Below, piece by piece: positions 20,945 to 31,574 of a DNA stretch of 64,000 bases. The notes beneath the pieces were generated by a model, which was not told the origin of the DNA, ran no database searches, and saw only the letters and a list, made by a program, of their open reading frames with translations. Origin of the DNA: Polyodon spathula (lineage: Eukaryota; Chordata; Actinopteri; Acipenseriformes; Polyodontidae); assembly GCF_017654505.1 (NCBI RefSeq), contig NC_054560.1, forward strand, positions 480,389 to 544,388, in the 5' to 3' direction. The first letter of the stretch is position 1; every line of letters begins with the position of its first letter. Both the position numbers and the translations under genes were made by a program.

Positions 20945-21497
20945 TGTGACAAAGTGCCTGCCCCTGTGTATATTATCTGTTATGTGTTGCGTGTGGTGTG
21001 TTTAAATGTTGGTGTATAGACATTGGTACACAGGATATAAACGGGTCTGTGTAACACAAGTGTTTAAAATGTATATGTGTATTTAGGCACGAGGATTGCA
21101 CTTCATGTGCAAGTAAAATGTAGTAATATGTGAGCACGGGGAATTGCACTTTATTAATTCTTGTGCTGGGATTCAAGTGAATAATTAATTGGTAATTGAA
21201 TCCCAGCACAACGGTATATATATAGAGAGAGAAAGAGATAGATAAGTGTAAATACAGATTTCAATTGTTTGTGTAGCGTTTGTCCACTCTGTGTTTTGGC
21301 CATGTCTATTCGTTTTGTTTGTCTGTTTATTTTGGCGTGAAGTGCCGTGTCCTGTCTTTTGTTTGTTAACCCTTTTATTTTACAATAAACCGGCGCCAGC
21401 CAGCACCATCATCATTTCATTTCATCCGTCCTGTCTTTTGTGTATTTCATTCCTTTTCCTGGTTCTGACGCCGCCCACTTTGGCCGTCTCTGTGACA
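20945..21497 (+). repeat. 5' LTR of pol-less element (553 bp)
   Basis: Begins TGTGACA and ends TGTGACA. A TATA-like GATATAAACGGG lies at about 21037, and a polyadenylation signal AATAAA precedes CCGGCGCC near 21385. It lacks ~70 bp that the 3' LTR has around 23817-23890, including a GA microsatellite. Confidence 0.9.
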
Positions 21498-21600
21498 TGT
21501 GGTGTCCTGCGTGGGATAACAGCGCCTCCAAGCGTCAGACCAGGAGAGGTGTTTTTGTGGGAAAAAAAAAACAAAACCAAAAAAAAAAATTTAAAAAATG

Positions 21601-23340
21601 GAAAAGGACAGCACAAGGCAGCAACCACAACACCAGCTGGAGGAAAAGCAGCCCGGGTGTTACTGTTGCGCTGAGCCAGGGCATTCTAGCACCAACTGCC
21701 CCCGGTACCCCCTCGGACAGCTACCCCAACTGTGGAGGTGAGAACTATGTGGCCCGCTGCCCTGTCCATCAGGAGAAGGAGGAGCAGAGGTCGCCTCAGT
21801 CTTCCCCCACCATCAGCTGGGAGCAGAGTTATGTCCGGGCTGTGGGGCATATGGGCACACGTTAGCCATATGCCCTACGCAGTATGGAGAGGAGGAACTG
21901 GCCCAGGAGAGGAAGGTGAGGAGAAGGCAGAAAAGGGGAAAGGGGAAGAGGAAGGCAGAGGTCCCACCGCTGTCTCCAGAGCTGCACCAGTCCCCTGCAA
22001 GTGAGGGAGAGCCGCACCAGTCCCCTGTAACAAGGGTAGACTACCCGCTACTCTCACCTCCGTCGCCAGGAGACTGCACGCCACCTCCACTGGCAGGAGA
22101 CTACACGCCTCCGCCACCTCCATCGGCGGGAGCAGAGCAGCAGGAGCTGTCTCTGCCTCCACCACCTCCATTGGCAGGAGCTTCCTCTGCCTCCGCCACC
22201 TCCATCGGCAGGAGCAGAGCAGCAGGAGCTGTCTCTGCCTCCGCCACCTCCATTGGCAGGAGCAGAGCCGCAGGAGCTGCCTCTGCCTCCTCCACCAGCA
22301 GAGGGTGAATGCCTGCTGGGTCCCTGTCCACCAGCAGAGGGTGAATGCCTGCTGGGTCCCTGTCCACCAGCAGAGGGTGAATGCCTGCTGGTATCACTTC
22401 CCCAACCAGCAAAGGGTGAATGCCTGCTGGTATCACTTCCCCCACCATCACAAGGAGAGGAGCTGGAGCTTCCTCTGCCTCCACCTCCATCAGGGAGAGA
22501 GGAGCAGGAGCTGCCTCTCCCTGCACCAGAAGGACCAGGACTAGATGCTGGCGGTCCTCAGCAGCCCTTGCATAGGCTGCTGAGGGAAGCACAGGGAAGA
22601 ACCTCCCAGCCGCAGTGGCTGAAAAGAGGGCCAACACCCACACCTCAGCTTGTCCCGACTGCCTGTCTCGCTCGCCCAAGGATTTCAGCCTCGCTTCGCC
22701 CAAGGATGCCTACGCATCACCTGGGGTCGCCCGCCGCTCCGCATCGCCTGGGGTTGCCCGCCGCTCCGCATCGCCTGGGGTCGCCCACCGCTCCGCATCT
22801 CCTGGGGTCACCCGCCGCTCAGCATTGCCTGGGGTTACCCGCCGCTCAGCATCGCCTGGGGTTGCCTGCCACTCCGCATCACAGCCGGAAGTACTGTGGC
22901 CGGAACCCCACAAAGGGGAGCTGCCGGCCATGAAGAAGGGGGAGGAGGTCTGGAGACCACCAACCCCAGCAGCAGTTTTGCTGCCGGAGAAGGGGGAGGA
23001 GGTCTGGAGACCACCAACGCCAGCAGCAGTTTCGCTGCCGGAGATCGTGGGGGAGGAGGTCTGGAGACCACCAACCCCAGCAGCAGTTTCGCTGCCAGAG
23101 AAGGGGGAGGAGGTCTGGAGACCACTAACCCCAGCAGCAGTTTCGCTGCTGGAGATCGTGGGGGAGGAGGTCTGGAGACCACCAACCCCAGCAGCAGTTT
23201 TGCTGCCGGAGATCGTGGGGGAGGTCCGGAGACCTGCTCCCTCTGCAGTTTCTTCCCTGCAGGAAGAACTGTGGTTGAAGCCCCACCAAGGGGAGCTGCC
23301 GGCGCCGAAGAAGGGGGAAGGTCAGGAGACCACACCCTAA
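21601..23340 (+). pseudogene. Gag-like ORF: two CCHC zinc knuckles and proline-rich repeat tracts
   Basis: The first frame encodes CYCCAEPGHSSTNCP, a perfect C-x2-C-x4-H-x4-C nucleocapsid knuckle at about 21660. A second, in a shifted frame near 21834, reads CPGCGAYGHTLAIC with the same spacing. A basic segment (RKVRRRQKRGKGKRK) and a Pro-rich region follow. In-frame tandem repeats come next: PPAEGECLL units (~36 bp, 22300-22440), SPGVARRSA units (27 bp, 22710-22870) and EEVWRPPTPAAV units (~57-63 bp, 22935-23220). Frameshifts split the reading frame. RNA binding by the knuckles is known of the family; the role of the repeats is unknown. No capsid fold or protease is recognised. Confidence 0.65.
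22300..23225 (+). repeat. Three coding minisatellites within the gag-like ORF
   Basis: Periods of ~36, 27 and 57-63 bp are all multiples of three and preserve the frame. The third alternates between units containing EKG and EIVG. Confidence 0.8.
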
Positions 23341-23536
23341 GCAGCCTTTCTGCTGCCAGGACTACCCTGGCAGGAGAATGCCACCCCACTGTCAACATTG
23401 CTGCTGACAGCATTACGACCCGTGGGCCCCTGGAAGCCTCCGGTCCTGGCCAAGGACTTTGGGCGGGACTTTTGGGCTTTTAAGGGGGGAGGTGGCCATT
23501 GAGGCCATGTGTGCTTTGCACAGGGGGGGGGGTATA

Positions 23537-24157
23537 TGTGACAAAGTTCCCACCCCTGTGTATATTATCTGTTATGTGTTGCGTGTGGTGTGTTTAAATG
23601 TTGGTGTATAGACATTGGTACACGGGATATAAACGGGTCTGTGTAACACGAGTGTTTAAAATGTATATGTGTATTTAGGCACGAGGATTGCACAGCACTT
23701 CACATGCAAGTAAAATGTAGTAATATGTGAGCACGGGGAATTGCACTTTATTAATTCACGTGCTGGGATTCAAGTGAATAATTAATTGGTAATTGAATCC
23801 CAACACAACAGTATATATAGATGCACGTTGTCACATACTGGCGGTTGTGTGTTTGGGAGTGGAGAACGGGAGAGAGAGAGAGAGAGAGAGAAAGAGATAG
23901 ATAAGTGTTAATATAGATTTCAATTGTTTGTGTAGCGTTCGTCCACTCTGTGTTTTGTCCGTGTCTAGTCATTTTGCTTGTCTGTTTATTTTGGCGTGAA
24001 GTGCCGTGTCCTGTCTTTTATTTGTTAAACCATTTTATTTTACAATAAACCGGCGCCAGCCAGCACCATCATCATTTCATTTCATCCGTCCTGTGTTTTG
24101 TGTATTTCATTCCTTTTCCTGGTTCTGATGCCGCCCACTTCGGCCGTCTCTGTGAGA
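23537..24157 (+). repeat. 3' LTR of pol-less element (621 bp)
   Basis: Same sequence as 20945-21497, with a ~70 bp segment containing (GA)n that is lost in the 5' copy. Ends TGTGAGA and is followed by GAGTA. Confidence 0.9.
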
Positions 24158-24466
24158 GAGTACTATTGGGAGGATCTCATCCGGCCCAGGGGATTTGTTT
24201 ATTTTAAGAGCTCCTAGTCCCTTTAACACTTCTGCCTCAGTTATGCTAAAGTTATTTAAAACTGGATAGGAACTGGATGACATGTGGGGCATGTTGTCCG
24301 TATCTTCCTTTGTAAAAACTTGTGAAAAGTAATAATTTAATATGTTTGCTATTTTTTTTTCTTCATCTATGATTTTGCCATTTGTATCTCTTAGACATTT
24401 AACCTCCTCTTTGAATGTTCTCTTGCTGTTGTAATATTGGAAAAACATTTTGGAATTGGTTTTAGC
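24158..24466 (-). pseudogene. LINE-F ORF2 fragment, part 2
   Basis: Continues LINE-F beyond the inserted LTR element, with KINKSPGPDEI, SSSYPVLNNFSITEAE and MFFQYYNSKRTFKEE. It stops at GGTTTTAGC against the Gmr1-like LTR. Confidence 0.88.
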
Positions 24467-24468
24467 CC

Positions 24469-24903
24469 TGTGAGGCGAGAGTGTATTAAATGGAATGTCC
24501 AGACAGTAATTTATGTGTACAGAAATAAAATAATTTATTTTTATTATCTATACACAACAAAATAATTAAATAACAAAAGAAAACAAAATGGTGTGAGGGA
24601 AGGAGTGCAGGGGTGAAATCCAAAACAGACCGTGATAACTCGTCTTTAATCGTCTTTGTGGCAAACCATACATAAACAAAAAAAGACAAAAGAAATGTTA
24701 GTGTTTTTTTAAAAAATCCCGCTGCACCAAACTAGTCTCTCCCTCCACCCGTTACTCCTCCTATTTTACTTTCGGACCAACCCCGAACACAGTAGTACGT
24801 TCCCTTTAGTATGTAATGTCCCGCCTCTGTAGTCAGTGGAACACCAATCCCCAACTGACAAGTGTCCTTATCCTTCACTTGACTCCAGTGGCTGGAATTT
24901 ACA
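24469..24903 (-). repeat. Gmr1-like 3' LTR
   Basis: On the plus strand the segment begins TGTGAGGCGA and ends TTTACA, giving TG...CA on either strand. The adjoining minus-strand sequence GAGGGGCGGAAG is a plausible polypurine tract. The other LTR is not in the window, so the borders rest on these signals and the LINE-F junction. Confidence 0.6.
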
Positions 24904-25339
24904 TACTCGTACTTCCGCCCCTCACCAAGGTGCCGCCCCTCAAAAGATGACTTTTGCCATGGTCACGAGATCTTGGTAAGGGAAGTCCCGAGTTGGTTTG
25001 ATGCCATCTACTGTCGGGAGGCTGAATCACAGACCGAAATCCCTTTGACTCATCACATATCCCACCCCTCAGAGTGGAGCCGAAGGAACACTCGGAAACC
25101 TCTAACCCTTCCCTTTTCCCTCCCTCCCGGGAAAAAAAATCAGCATTTTGATGTAACTTACCCGCACGATACCTTATTTGAAAGGCGAAGGGTTGGAGCG
25201 CCAGGTACCACCGCGTAATCCTAGCGTTTGAATCCTTCATCGTGTCTAACCACTTTAAAGAAGCGTGATCTGTGATGAGTACAAAAGGTCGTCCCAGAAG
25301 ATAGTATTTTAAAGATTTGCCCATTTCACTGCCAGGCAT
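24904..25339 (-). pseudogene. Gmr1-like RNase H C-terminal part, frameshifted
   Basis: Continues pol after a frameshift near 25315-25330. It shows KSLKYYLLGRPFVLITDHASLKW, with the RNase H Asp, and the closing GKLHQNADFFSRE (usually ALSR). After that only an unrecognised tail runs toward the LTR. There is no integrase after RNase H, which confirms the unusual gene order. Confidence 0.85.
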
Positions 25340-27661
25340 TCTTTCTCCACTACCGAATACCTCTGTTCTCTGGGCAGTAACTTCCGACTGATGTATAGTA
25401 TCGGGTGTTCTATACCATCTCTCTCCTGGGACAGAACCGCCCCCAGACCAGTCTGCGATGCATCTGTCTGCAGGACGAACTCTCGGCTGAAATCCGGGCT
25501 TATTAATGCTGGGGCCTGACTCAAATTAGTTTTAATAGATTCAAAGGCTGTCTGACACTCTGCACTCCACTTAATTTTATTTGGAGCGTTCTTTTTAGTG
25601 AGATCAGTGAGAGGGGCGGCTATAGTGGAAAAGTGTGGAATAAAGCGGCGGTAATAACCAGCCAACCCTAACAGTGATCTCACCTGGGTTTTCGTGGTAG
25701 GTACCGGTGAATCCAACAAAGCCTGGACTTTTGAAACCAACGGTTTCACTCTACCCTTACCCATTATGAAACCTAAATATTTAGTTTCTTCTTTTCCAAT
25801 AGCGCACTTTGCCATGTTCGCTGTGAGCCCCGCCCTCCTCAGAGACTGTAAGACGGCTTCTAATCTAGTCAAATGTTCTCTCCAGGAAGAACTATAAATG
25901 ACTACATCATCGATATACGCAGCTGCATACTCTCGATGAGGTTGTAAAACCCTGTCCATTAGTCTCTGAAAAGTAGCAGGCGCTCCATGAAGTCCGAACG
26001 GCATAGTACAAAATTGAAAAAGACCCTCTGGGGTTGAAAATGCCGTTTTCTCACGAGAGGCTTTCGTTAATGGAATTTGCCAATATCCTTTCGTCAGATC
26101 CAGAGTTGAAATAAACCGAGCTTGCCCCAGTTTGTCTAAGAGTTCATCTACTCGAGGCATGGGATATGCATCAAACTTGGAGATAGCATTCACCCTCCTA
26201 AAATCGATACATAATCGTAGTGACCCATCTGGCTTGTCTATTGGTACTATTGGGCTACACCACTCACTTCGGGAAGGTTCAATTACCCCAAGTTTCAACA
26301 TACACTCCACCTCCCTTCGAACAGAATCTCTCCGACTCTCTGGAATGCGATACGGTCTCTGTCTAACTCTTAGACCTGGCGGAGTGATAATAGCATGTTC
26401 GATCAAATGCGTTCTTCCAGGCACGTTAGAAAACACATCACTGAACATTTTAATTAGATTGCTTACCTCTTCACGCTGATCAGGAGTTAATTGTTCCCCC
26501 ATCGGGACCTCAATTGCTGACTCTGGCTCAATTGAGGGTCCAAAATCCTCTCCCTCCTGTACAGGAGATATAAAATGGACTTCCCGTTCTTTCCACGGTT
26601 TCAGGAGATTAACATGATAAATTTGACTTTCTTTCCGACGCCCAGGCTGTCGGATCTCATAATTGACTTTACCAATTGCTCGAATAACCTGAAAGGGACC
26701 CTGCCATTTAGCAAACAACTTAGATTCCGATGAGGGCAACAATAACAACACTTTATCTCCAGGTCGAAAGTTCCGAATTCTTGCATTTTTATTGTAGCTT
26801 TGTTGCTGCTTCTGCTGTGCCGCTTTGAGATTGTCATGTGCCAATCGACCGACTAATTCTAAGCGATCGCGTAACTGCAACACATATTTTACTACATTTT
26901 TAGACTCCTTTGACTGTTCTTCCCAGCCTTCTCTTATGAGATCCAAGATACCCCGCGGCTGCCGACCGTACAAGAGCTCAAACGGGGAAAACCCCGTTGA
27001 GGATTGTGGTACCTCGCGAACTGCAAAGAGCAAGTAGGGAAGCAGTTTAGCCCAATTGCGTTTTTCTTGATCTACAAAGCGGCGCAACATATTTTTCAAA
27101 GTCTGATTAAATCGTTCAACAAGCCCATCCGTTTGAGGATGAAAAACTGAGGTTCTAATTGAACGAATTTTCAATAATTTATATAGTTGCTGAATACAGT
27201 CTGACATAAAATTAGTGCCCTGATCAGTGAGAATTTCTTTCGGGATTCCCACCCTAGAGAATATTTTTACCAATTCATTCGCTACAGCTACTGCATTCAT
27301 AGAGCGTAAGGGAACAGCTTCTGGATATCTCGTTGCGTAGTCCACTACTACTAAAATATACCGATATCCTGACTCTGTTCCCTCCAGAGGGCCTACTAAA
27401 TCTACACCAATCCTTTCAAACGGTACCCCAATAATTGGAAGTGGAACCAGAGGTGCGGGGCGAACTGACTTAGGGGCAGCTAATTGACATTCAGGACACT
27501 CCGATACATACTTCCGCACAAGACCATAAACCCCAGGCCAAAAAAACCGGGCCAGAATTCGTTCCTGAGTCTTTTCAGTTCCCAAATGACCTGAAAATGG
27601 AATGTCATGCGCCAATCTCATGACTTCTGACTGAAAAGGCCTAGGAACCAATAACTGTTTT
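25309..27661 (-). CDS. Gmr1-like pol: integrase-RT-RNase H
   Basis: This is one long open frame of ~785 residues. Integrase comes first: zinc site H21, H28, C58, C61, then D90 (GVDLVGPL), D149 (LTDQGTNF) and E185 (GLVERFNQT), with a GPF/Y-like module near 324. RT follows: CIDFRRVNA, STLDLTKGYWQ, CTMPFGLHGA and YIDD at 585-588. RNase H has LQTDASQTGLGAVLSQ and VEKECLAVKW, where the frame is lost to a frameshift. The apparent initiator ATG belongs to the LINE-B tail at the junction, so the real pol continued upstream. All integrase and RT catalytic residues appear intact, which suggests a comparatively young copy. Confidence 0.9.
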
Positions 27662-27925
27662 AAGAACATAAGAACATAAGAAAGTTTACAAACGAGAGGA
27701 GGCCATTCGGCCCATCTTGCTCGTTTTGGTTGTTAGTAGCTTATTGATCCCAAAATCTCATCAAGCAGCTTCTTGAAGGATCCCAGGGTGTCAGCTTCAA
27801 CAACATTACTGGGGAGTTGATTCCAGACCCCTCACAATTCTCTGTGTAAAAAAGTGTCTCCTATTTTCTGTTCTGAATGCCCCTTTTTCTAAACTCCATT
27901 TGTGACCCCTGGTCCTTGTTTCTTT

Positions 27926-30636
27926 TTACAGGCTGAAAAAGTCCCTTGCGTCGACACTGTCAATACCTTTTAGAATTTTGAATGCTTGAATTAGGTCGCC
28001 ACGTAGTCTTCTTTGTTCAAGACTGAACAGATTCAATTCTTTTAGCCTGTCTGCATATGACATGCCTTTTAAGCCCGGAATAATTCTGGTCGCTCTTCTT
28101 TGCACTCTTTCTAGAGCAGCAATATCTTTTTTATAGCGAGGTGACCAGAACTGCACACAATATTCAAGATGAGGTCTTACAAGTGCATTGTACAGTTTTA
28201 ACATTACTTCCCTTGATTTAAATTCGACACTTTTCACAATGTATCCGAGCATCTTGTTAGCCTTTTTTATAGCTTCCCCACATTGCCTAGATGAAGACAT
28301 TTCTGAGTCAACAAAAACTCCTAGGTCTTTTTCATAGATTCCTTCTCCAATTTCAATATCTCCCATATGATATTTATAATGTACATTTTTATTTCCTGCG
28401 TGCAGTACCTTACACTTTTCTCTATTAAATGTCATTTGCCATGTATCTGCCCAGTTCTGAATCTTGTCTAGATCATTTTGAATGACCTTTGCTGCTGCAA
28501 CAGTGTTTGCCACTCCTCCTATTTTTGTGTCGTCTGCAAATTTAACAAGTTTGCTTACTATACCAGAATCTAAATCATTAATGTAGATTAGTAATAGCAG
28601 AGGACCTAATACTGATCCCTGTGGTACACCACTGGTTACCACACTCCATTCTGAGGTTTTTCCTCTAATCAGTACTTTCTGTTTTCTACATGTTAACCAC
28701 TCCCTAATCCATGTACATGTGTTTCCTTGAATCCCAACTGCGTTCAGTTTGAGAATTAATCTTTTGTGCGGGACTTTGTCAAAAGCTTTCTGGAAATCTA
28801 AATAAACCATGTCATATGCTTTGCAATTATCCATTATCGATGTTGCATCCTCAAAAAAATCAAGGAAGTTAGTTAGACACGATCTCCCTTTCCTAAAACC
28901 ATGTTGACTGTCTCCCAGTACCCTGTTACCATATAGGTAATTTTCCATTTTGGCTCTTATTATAGTTTCCATAAGTTTGCATATAATAGAAAGTCAGGCT
29001 TACTGGTCTGTAGTTACCTGGTTCAGTTTTGTTTCCCTTTTTGTGGATCGGTATTACGTTTGCAATTTTCCAGTCTGTCGGTACAACCCCTGTGTCAAGA
29101 GACTGCTGCATGATCTTGGTTAGCGGTTTGTAAATTACTTCTTTCATTTCTTTGAGTACTACTGGGAGGATCTCATCCGGCCCAGGGGATTTGTTTATTT
29201 TAAGAGCTCCTAGTCCCTTTAACACTTCTGCCTCTGTTATGCTAAACTTATTTAAAACTGGATAGGAACTGGATGACATGTGGGGCATGTTGTCAGTATC
29301 TTCCTTTGTAAAAACTTGTGAAAAGTAATCATTTAACATATTTGCTTTTTTTTTTTCTTCCTCTACGATTTTGTCATTTGTATCTCTTAAACATTTAATC
29401 TCCTCTTTGAATGTTCTCTTGCTGTTGTAATATTGGAAAAACATTTTGGAATTGGTTTTAGCTCCCTTAGCAATGTTCATTTCTATTTCTCTCTTGGCCT
29501 TTCTAACTTCCTTTTTGACTTGCATTTGCAGTTCTGTGTACTCTTTCTGTGTACTTTCTTTTTGGTCCTTTTTTTAATGCTCTGTAAAGTGCCCTTTTTT
29601 CGCTGAATATTTTTTTTAATTGATCTATTAAACCATTTTGGCAATTTAGTTTTACATTTAGATTTGTCTACTTTAGGGATATAATTGTTTTGCGCCTCTA
29701 GTACTACGTTTTTGAAGAACAACCATCCTTCTTCTGTGGGTGTTTTCTCTATTTTACTCCAATCTACTTCTGTTAGTCTCTGTTTCATACCTTCATAGTT
29801 TGCTTTTCTAAAATTGTAAACCTTAGCTTTAGTCTTTACTTTTGAGGATTTAAAAAACACTTCAAATGAGACCATGTTGTGGTCTGAGTTTGCCAGTGGT
29901 TCTCTGACCTCTGTTTTAGTTATTCTGTCTTCGTTATTTGAAAAGACTAAATCAAGGCATGCCTCCCCTCTAGTGGGTGCCTTCACAAATTGTGTTAGGA
30001 AGCAGTCATTTGTCATTTCCACCATTTCTATTTCATCCTTCGCGCTACCCACCAGGGTTTTCCCATTTTATATGGGGGAAGTTGAAATCCCCCATTAGTA
30101 TGGCTTCTCCTTTGCTACACGCATTTCTAATGTCATTGTATAACAGATTATTTTGCTCACCGTCTGAATCTGGCGGTCTATAGCATGCTCCTATTATTAT
30201 GCCTTTTGAATTTTTGTCTGTTATTCTGAACTATATTGATTCGGTTTTATTTTCTTTGTCCTGGTTTAACACCTGGGCTTCTAGACTGTTTCTTATGTAT
30301 AGCGCTACCCCCTCCTCCTCGTCTGTCCTGCCTGTCTTTCCTATACAGTGTATACCCACAAATATTATATTCGTCCCCATCACTCTCAGATAACCACGTT
30401 TCTGTAACACCTATCACATCATAGTTACCTGTTAGTGCAGTAGCTTCAAGTTCTAGAATTTTGTTTCTGATACTTCTAGCATTTAGATAAATACATTTAA
30501 TGGTTGTCTTACCTGAGTTGTTGTTCTTGTTTTGATGCGGTCTCCCTTCTGTTTTTTTGTTGATTTCTCCCCCCTTCCTTTCTAGTTTAAATGCTTCCGA
30601 ACCTGCTCGAGGATCTTTTCTCCAAGTAGACTAGTT
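27926..30636 (-). pseudogene. LINE-B ORF2: endonuclease and reverse transcriptase
   Basis: The same domains as LINE-A ORF2, with an RT/C-terminal block of 348 residues (VYLDFQKAFDKVPH, SGVPQGSVLGPLLL, FADDTKIGG, RPHLEYCVQFWSP). Breaks include an extra base near 30053 in the endonuclease, a change in CGAAAAAAGGGC near 29595, an extra A near 28991, and a duplicated C near 27828 in the terminal region. Each main copy (A, B, C) is broken in or near the same A-rich patch encoding NIQRKK, by different indels. The frame is in the -1 phase of ORF1. Confidence 0.88.
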
Positions 30637-31529
30637 CCCTTGTTATTTAAATGCAGTCCATCCCGTCTATACAGATAGTCCTCGTTGTAGAATGTGGTCC
30701 AATGATCAAGATAGGTGAAGCCTTCCCGTGTGCACCACGTCTTCAACCATTCGTTTTGATTAATTATTTCCAGCTGTCCATATGGTCCTTTGCAAGGTGC
30801 GGGTAGTATACCAGAAAATACCACAGTTTTGGTTTTCTCTTTTAATTTCCTTCCTAGCTCTCTGAATTTGTTTTGCAGGGATTTTGGTCTGTCTCTTCCA
30901 ATGTTGTTTGTACCGATGTGGACGACTACTACCGGGTTGTCTCCTGTTCGTTCTAGGAGCCTGTCCACGTTCTCAGTGATGTGCTTGACCGAGGCTCCCG
31001 GAAGGCAGCACACTGTTGTAGTAAGGGGGTCCAAACTGCGAATTGAACTTGCTGTGTTTCTCAATATGGAGTCCCCAACAATCATGACCTCCCTTCTTTT
31101 TACTGTCTTGTCACCACTGTCAATAGGGTCCTGGATGTTGTTCCTTTCATTCTCTTGTTGTTGGTTCTGCTCATCAAAATTCTGAAGTGACTCAAATCTG
31201 TTGGTTGTTTTGATTTCTGGTGGTTGTGTTTGACGAAGTTTCTTTTTTTCCCTGCTTCTGCCTACCTGAACCCAGCTGTTCTGACCTTCTATCTCCCTGG
31301 TGGCTTTCAGTCTGTTAGGGGTGATGCAGACTTCCATGAATTGTGGGTGTGCCAGTTCCTCAAGATCCTGTTGCTGTCTCACTTCTTCCAGCTCCATTTC
31401 TAGCATGCTTACTAGTTTATGCAAATCCTGGATCGCGCGGCACTTTACGCACACTTGGTTTAGCTCCGCTGGGTTTTCTCGGATTTCCCACATCAAGCAG
31501 GTGTCACAGATTACTGGCTTGAAGACCAT
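30582..31529 (-). CDS. LINE-B ORF1: zinc/coiled-coil/SGNH esterase protein (315 aa), intact
   Basis: Residues 8-30 hold two Cys pairs (CDTC, CVKC), a likely zinc site. Residues ~33-60 (LVSMLEMELEEVRQQQ) look like a coiled coil, and a basic Gln-rich linker follows. The SGNH-like hydrolase domain covers ~145-310: Ser154 in GDSIL, GTNN at 206-209, and the Asp290/His293 pair in DGLHL. ORF1 proteins of this clade bind element RNA; the role of the esterase is unresolved, with membrane association suggested in the literature. The ATG follows a T-run (A-run on the coding strand) and the monomer array. It ends at TTA-AAC-TAG, preceded by T, over the candidate frameshift site. Confidence 0.9.
   Translation of the reverse strand: MVFKPVICDTCLMWEIRENPAELNQVCVKCRAIQDLHKLVSMLEMELEEVRQQQDLEELAHPQFMEVCITPNRLKATREIEGQNSWVQVGRSREKKKLRQTQPPEIKTTNRFESLQNFDEQNQQQENERNNIQDPIDSGDKTVKRREVMIVGDSILRNTASSIRSLDPLTTTVCCLPGASVKHITENVDRLLERTGDNPVVVVHIGTNNIGRDRPKSLQNKFRELGRKLKEKTKTVVFSGILPAPCKGPYGQLEIINQNEWLKTWCTREGFTYLDHWTTFYNEDYLYRRDGLHLNNKGTSLLGEKILEQVRKHLN
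30585..30591 (-). promoter_or_regulatory. Candidate -1 frameshift site in LINE-B
   Basis: TTTAAAC in X-XXY-YYZ phase, immediately before the ORF1 TAG. The surrounding bases are identical to copies A and C. Confidence 0.6.
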
Positions 31530-31574
31530 GTTGAGGGTTTTTTTTTTTTTTTTTTTTGAAGTTTAGTTTCTTCT

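Larger units (their letters stand above)
20945..24157 (+). mobile_element. Pol-less LTR retrotransposon (gag-only, non-autonomous), complete
   Basis: Two LTRs (20945-21497 and 23537-24157) starting TGTGACAAAG enclose ~2 kb. It has a 5 bp target duplication, a primer-site-like TGGTGTCCTGCGTGGGAT just after the left LTR, and a purine/G-rich tract (CAGGGGGGGGGGTATA) just before the right LTR. There is no protease, RT or integrase motif; the interior encodes zinc knuckles and proline-rich repeats only. It must be mobilised by another element. Related copies in the window are the minus-strand element at 38.2-40.4 kb and the solo LTR at 58.9 kb. Confidence 0.9.
24469..27661 (-). mobile_element. Gmr1-like Ty3/gypsy element (integrase upstream of RT), 5' part lost
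   Basis: Minus-strand order is integrase, reverse transcriptase, RNase H, LTR. Ty3/gypsy elements normally have integrase last; the reversed order is the hallmark of the Gmr1 clade first known from cod. The 5' LTR, gag and protease are absent because LINE-B adjoins at ~27661. A 435 bp LTR closes the 3' end. Confidence 0.85.

Noticed and set aside
21601..23340. Host mucin- or collagen-like gene
   Set aside because: The region lies exactly between two LTRs with a target duplication and carries nucleocapsid-type knuckles.
22101..23413. Antisense open frames in the proline-rich region
   Set aside because: They are GC-rich shadows of the repeats and read as low-complexity sequence. The sense strand has zinc knuckles, LTR orientation and primer site.
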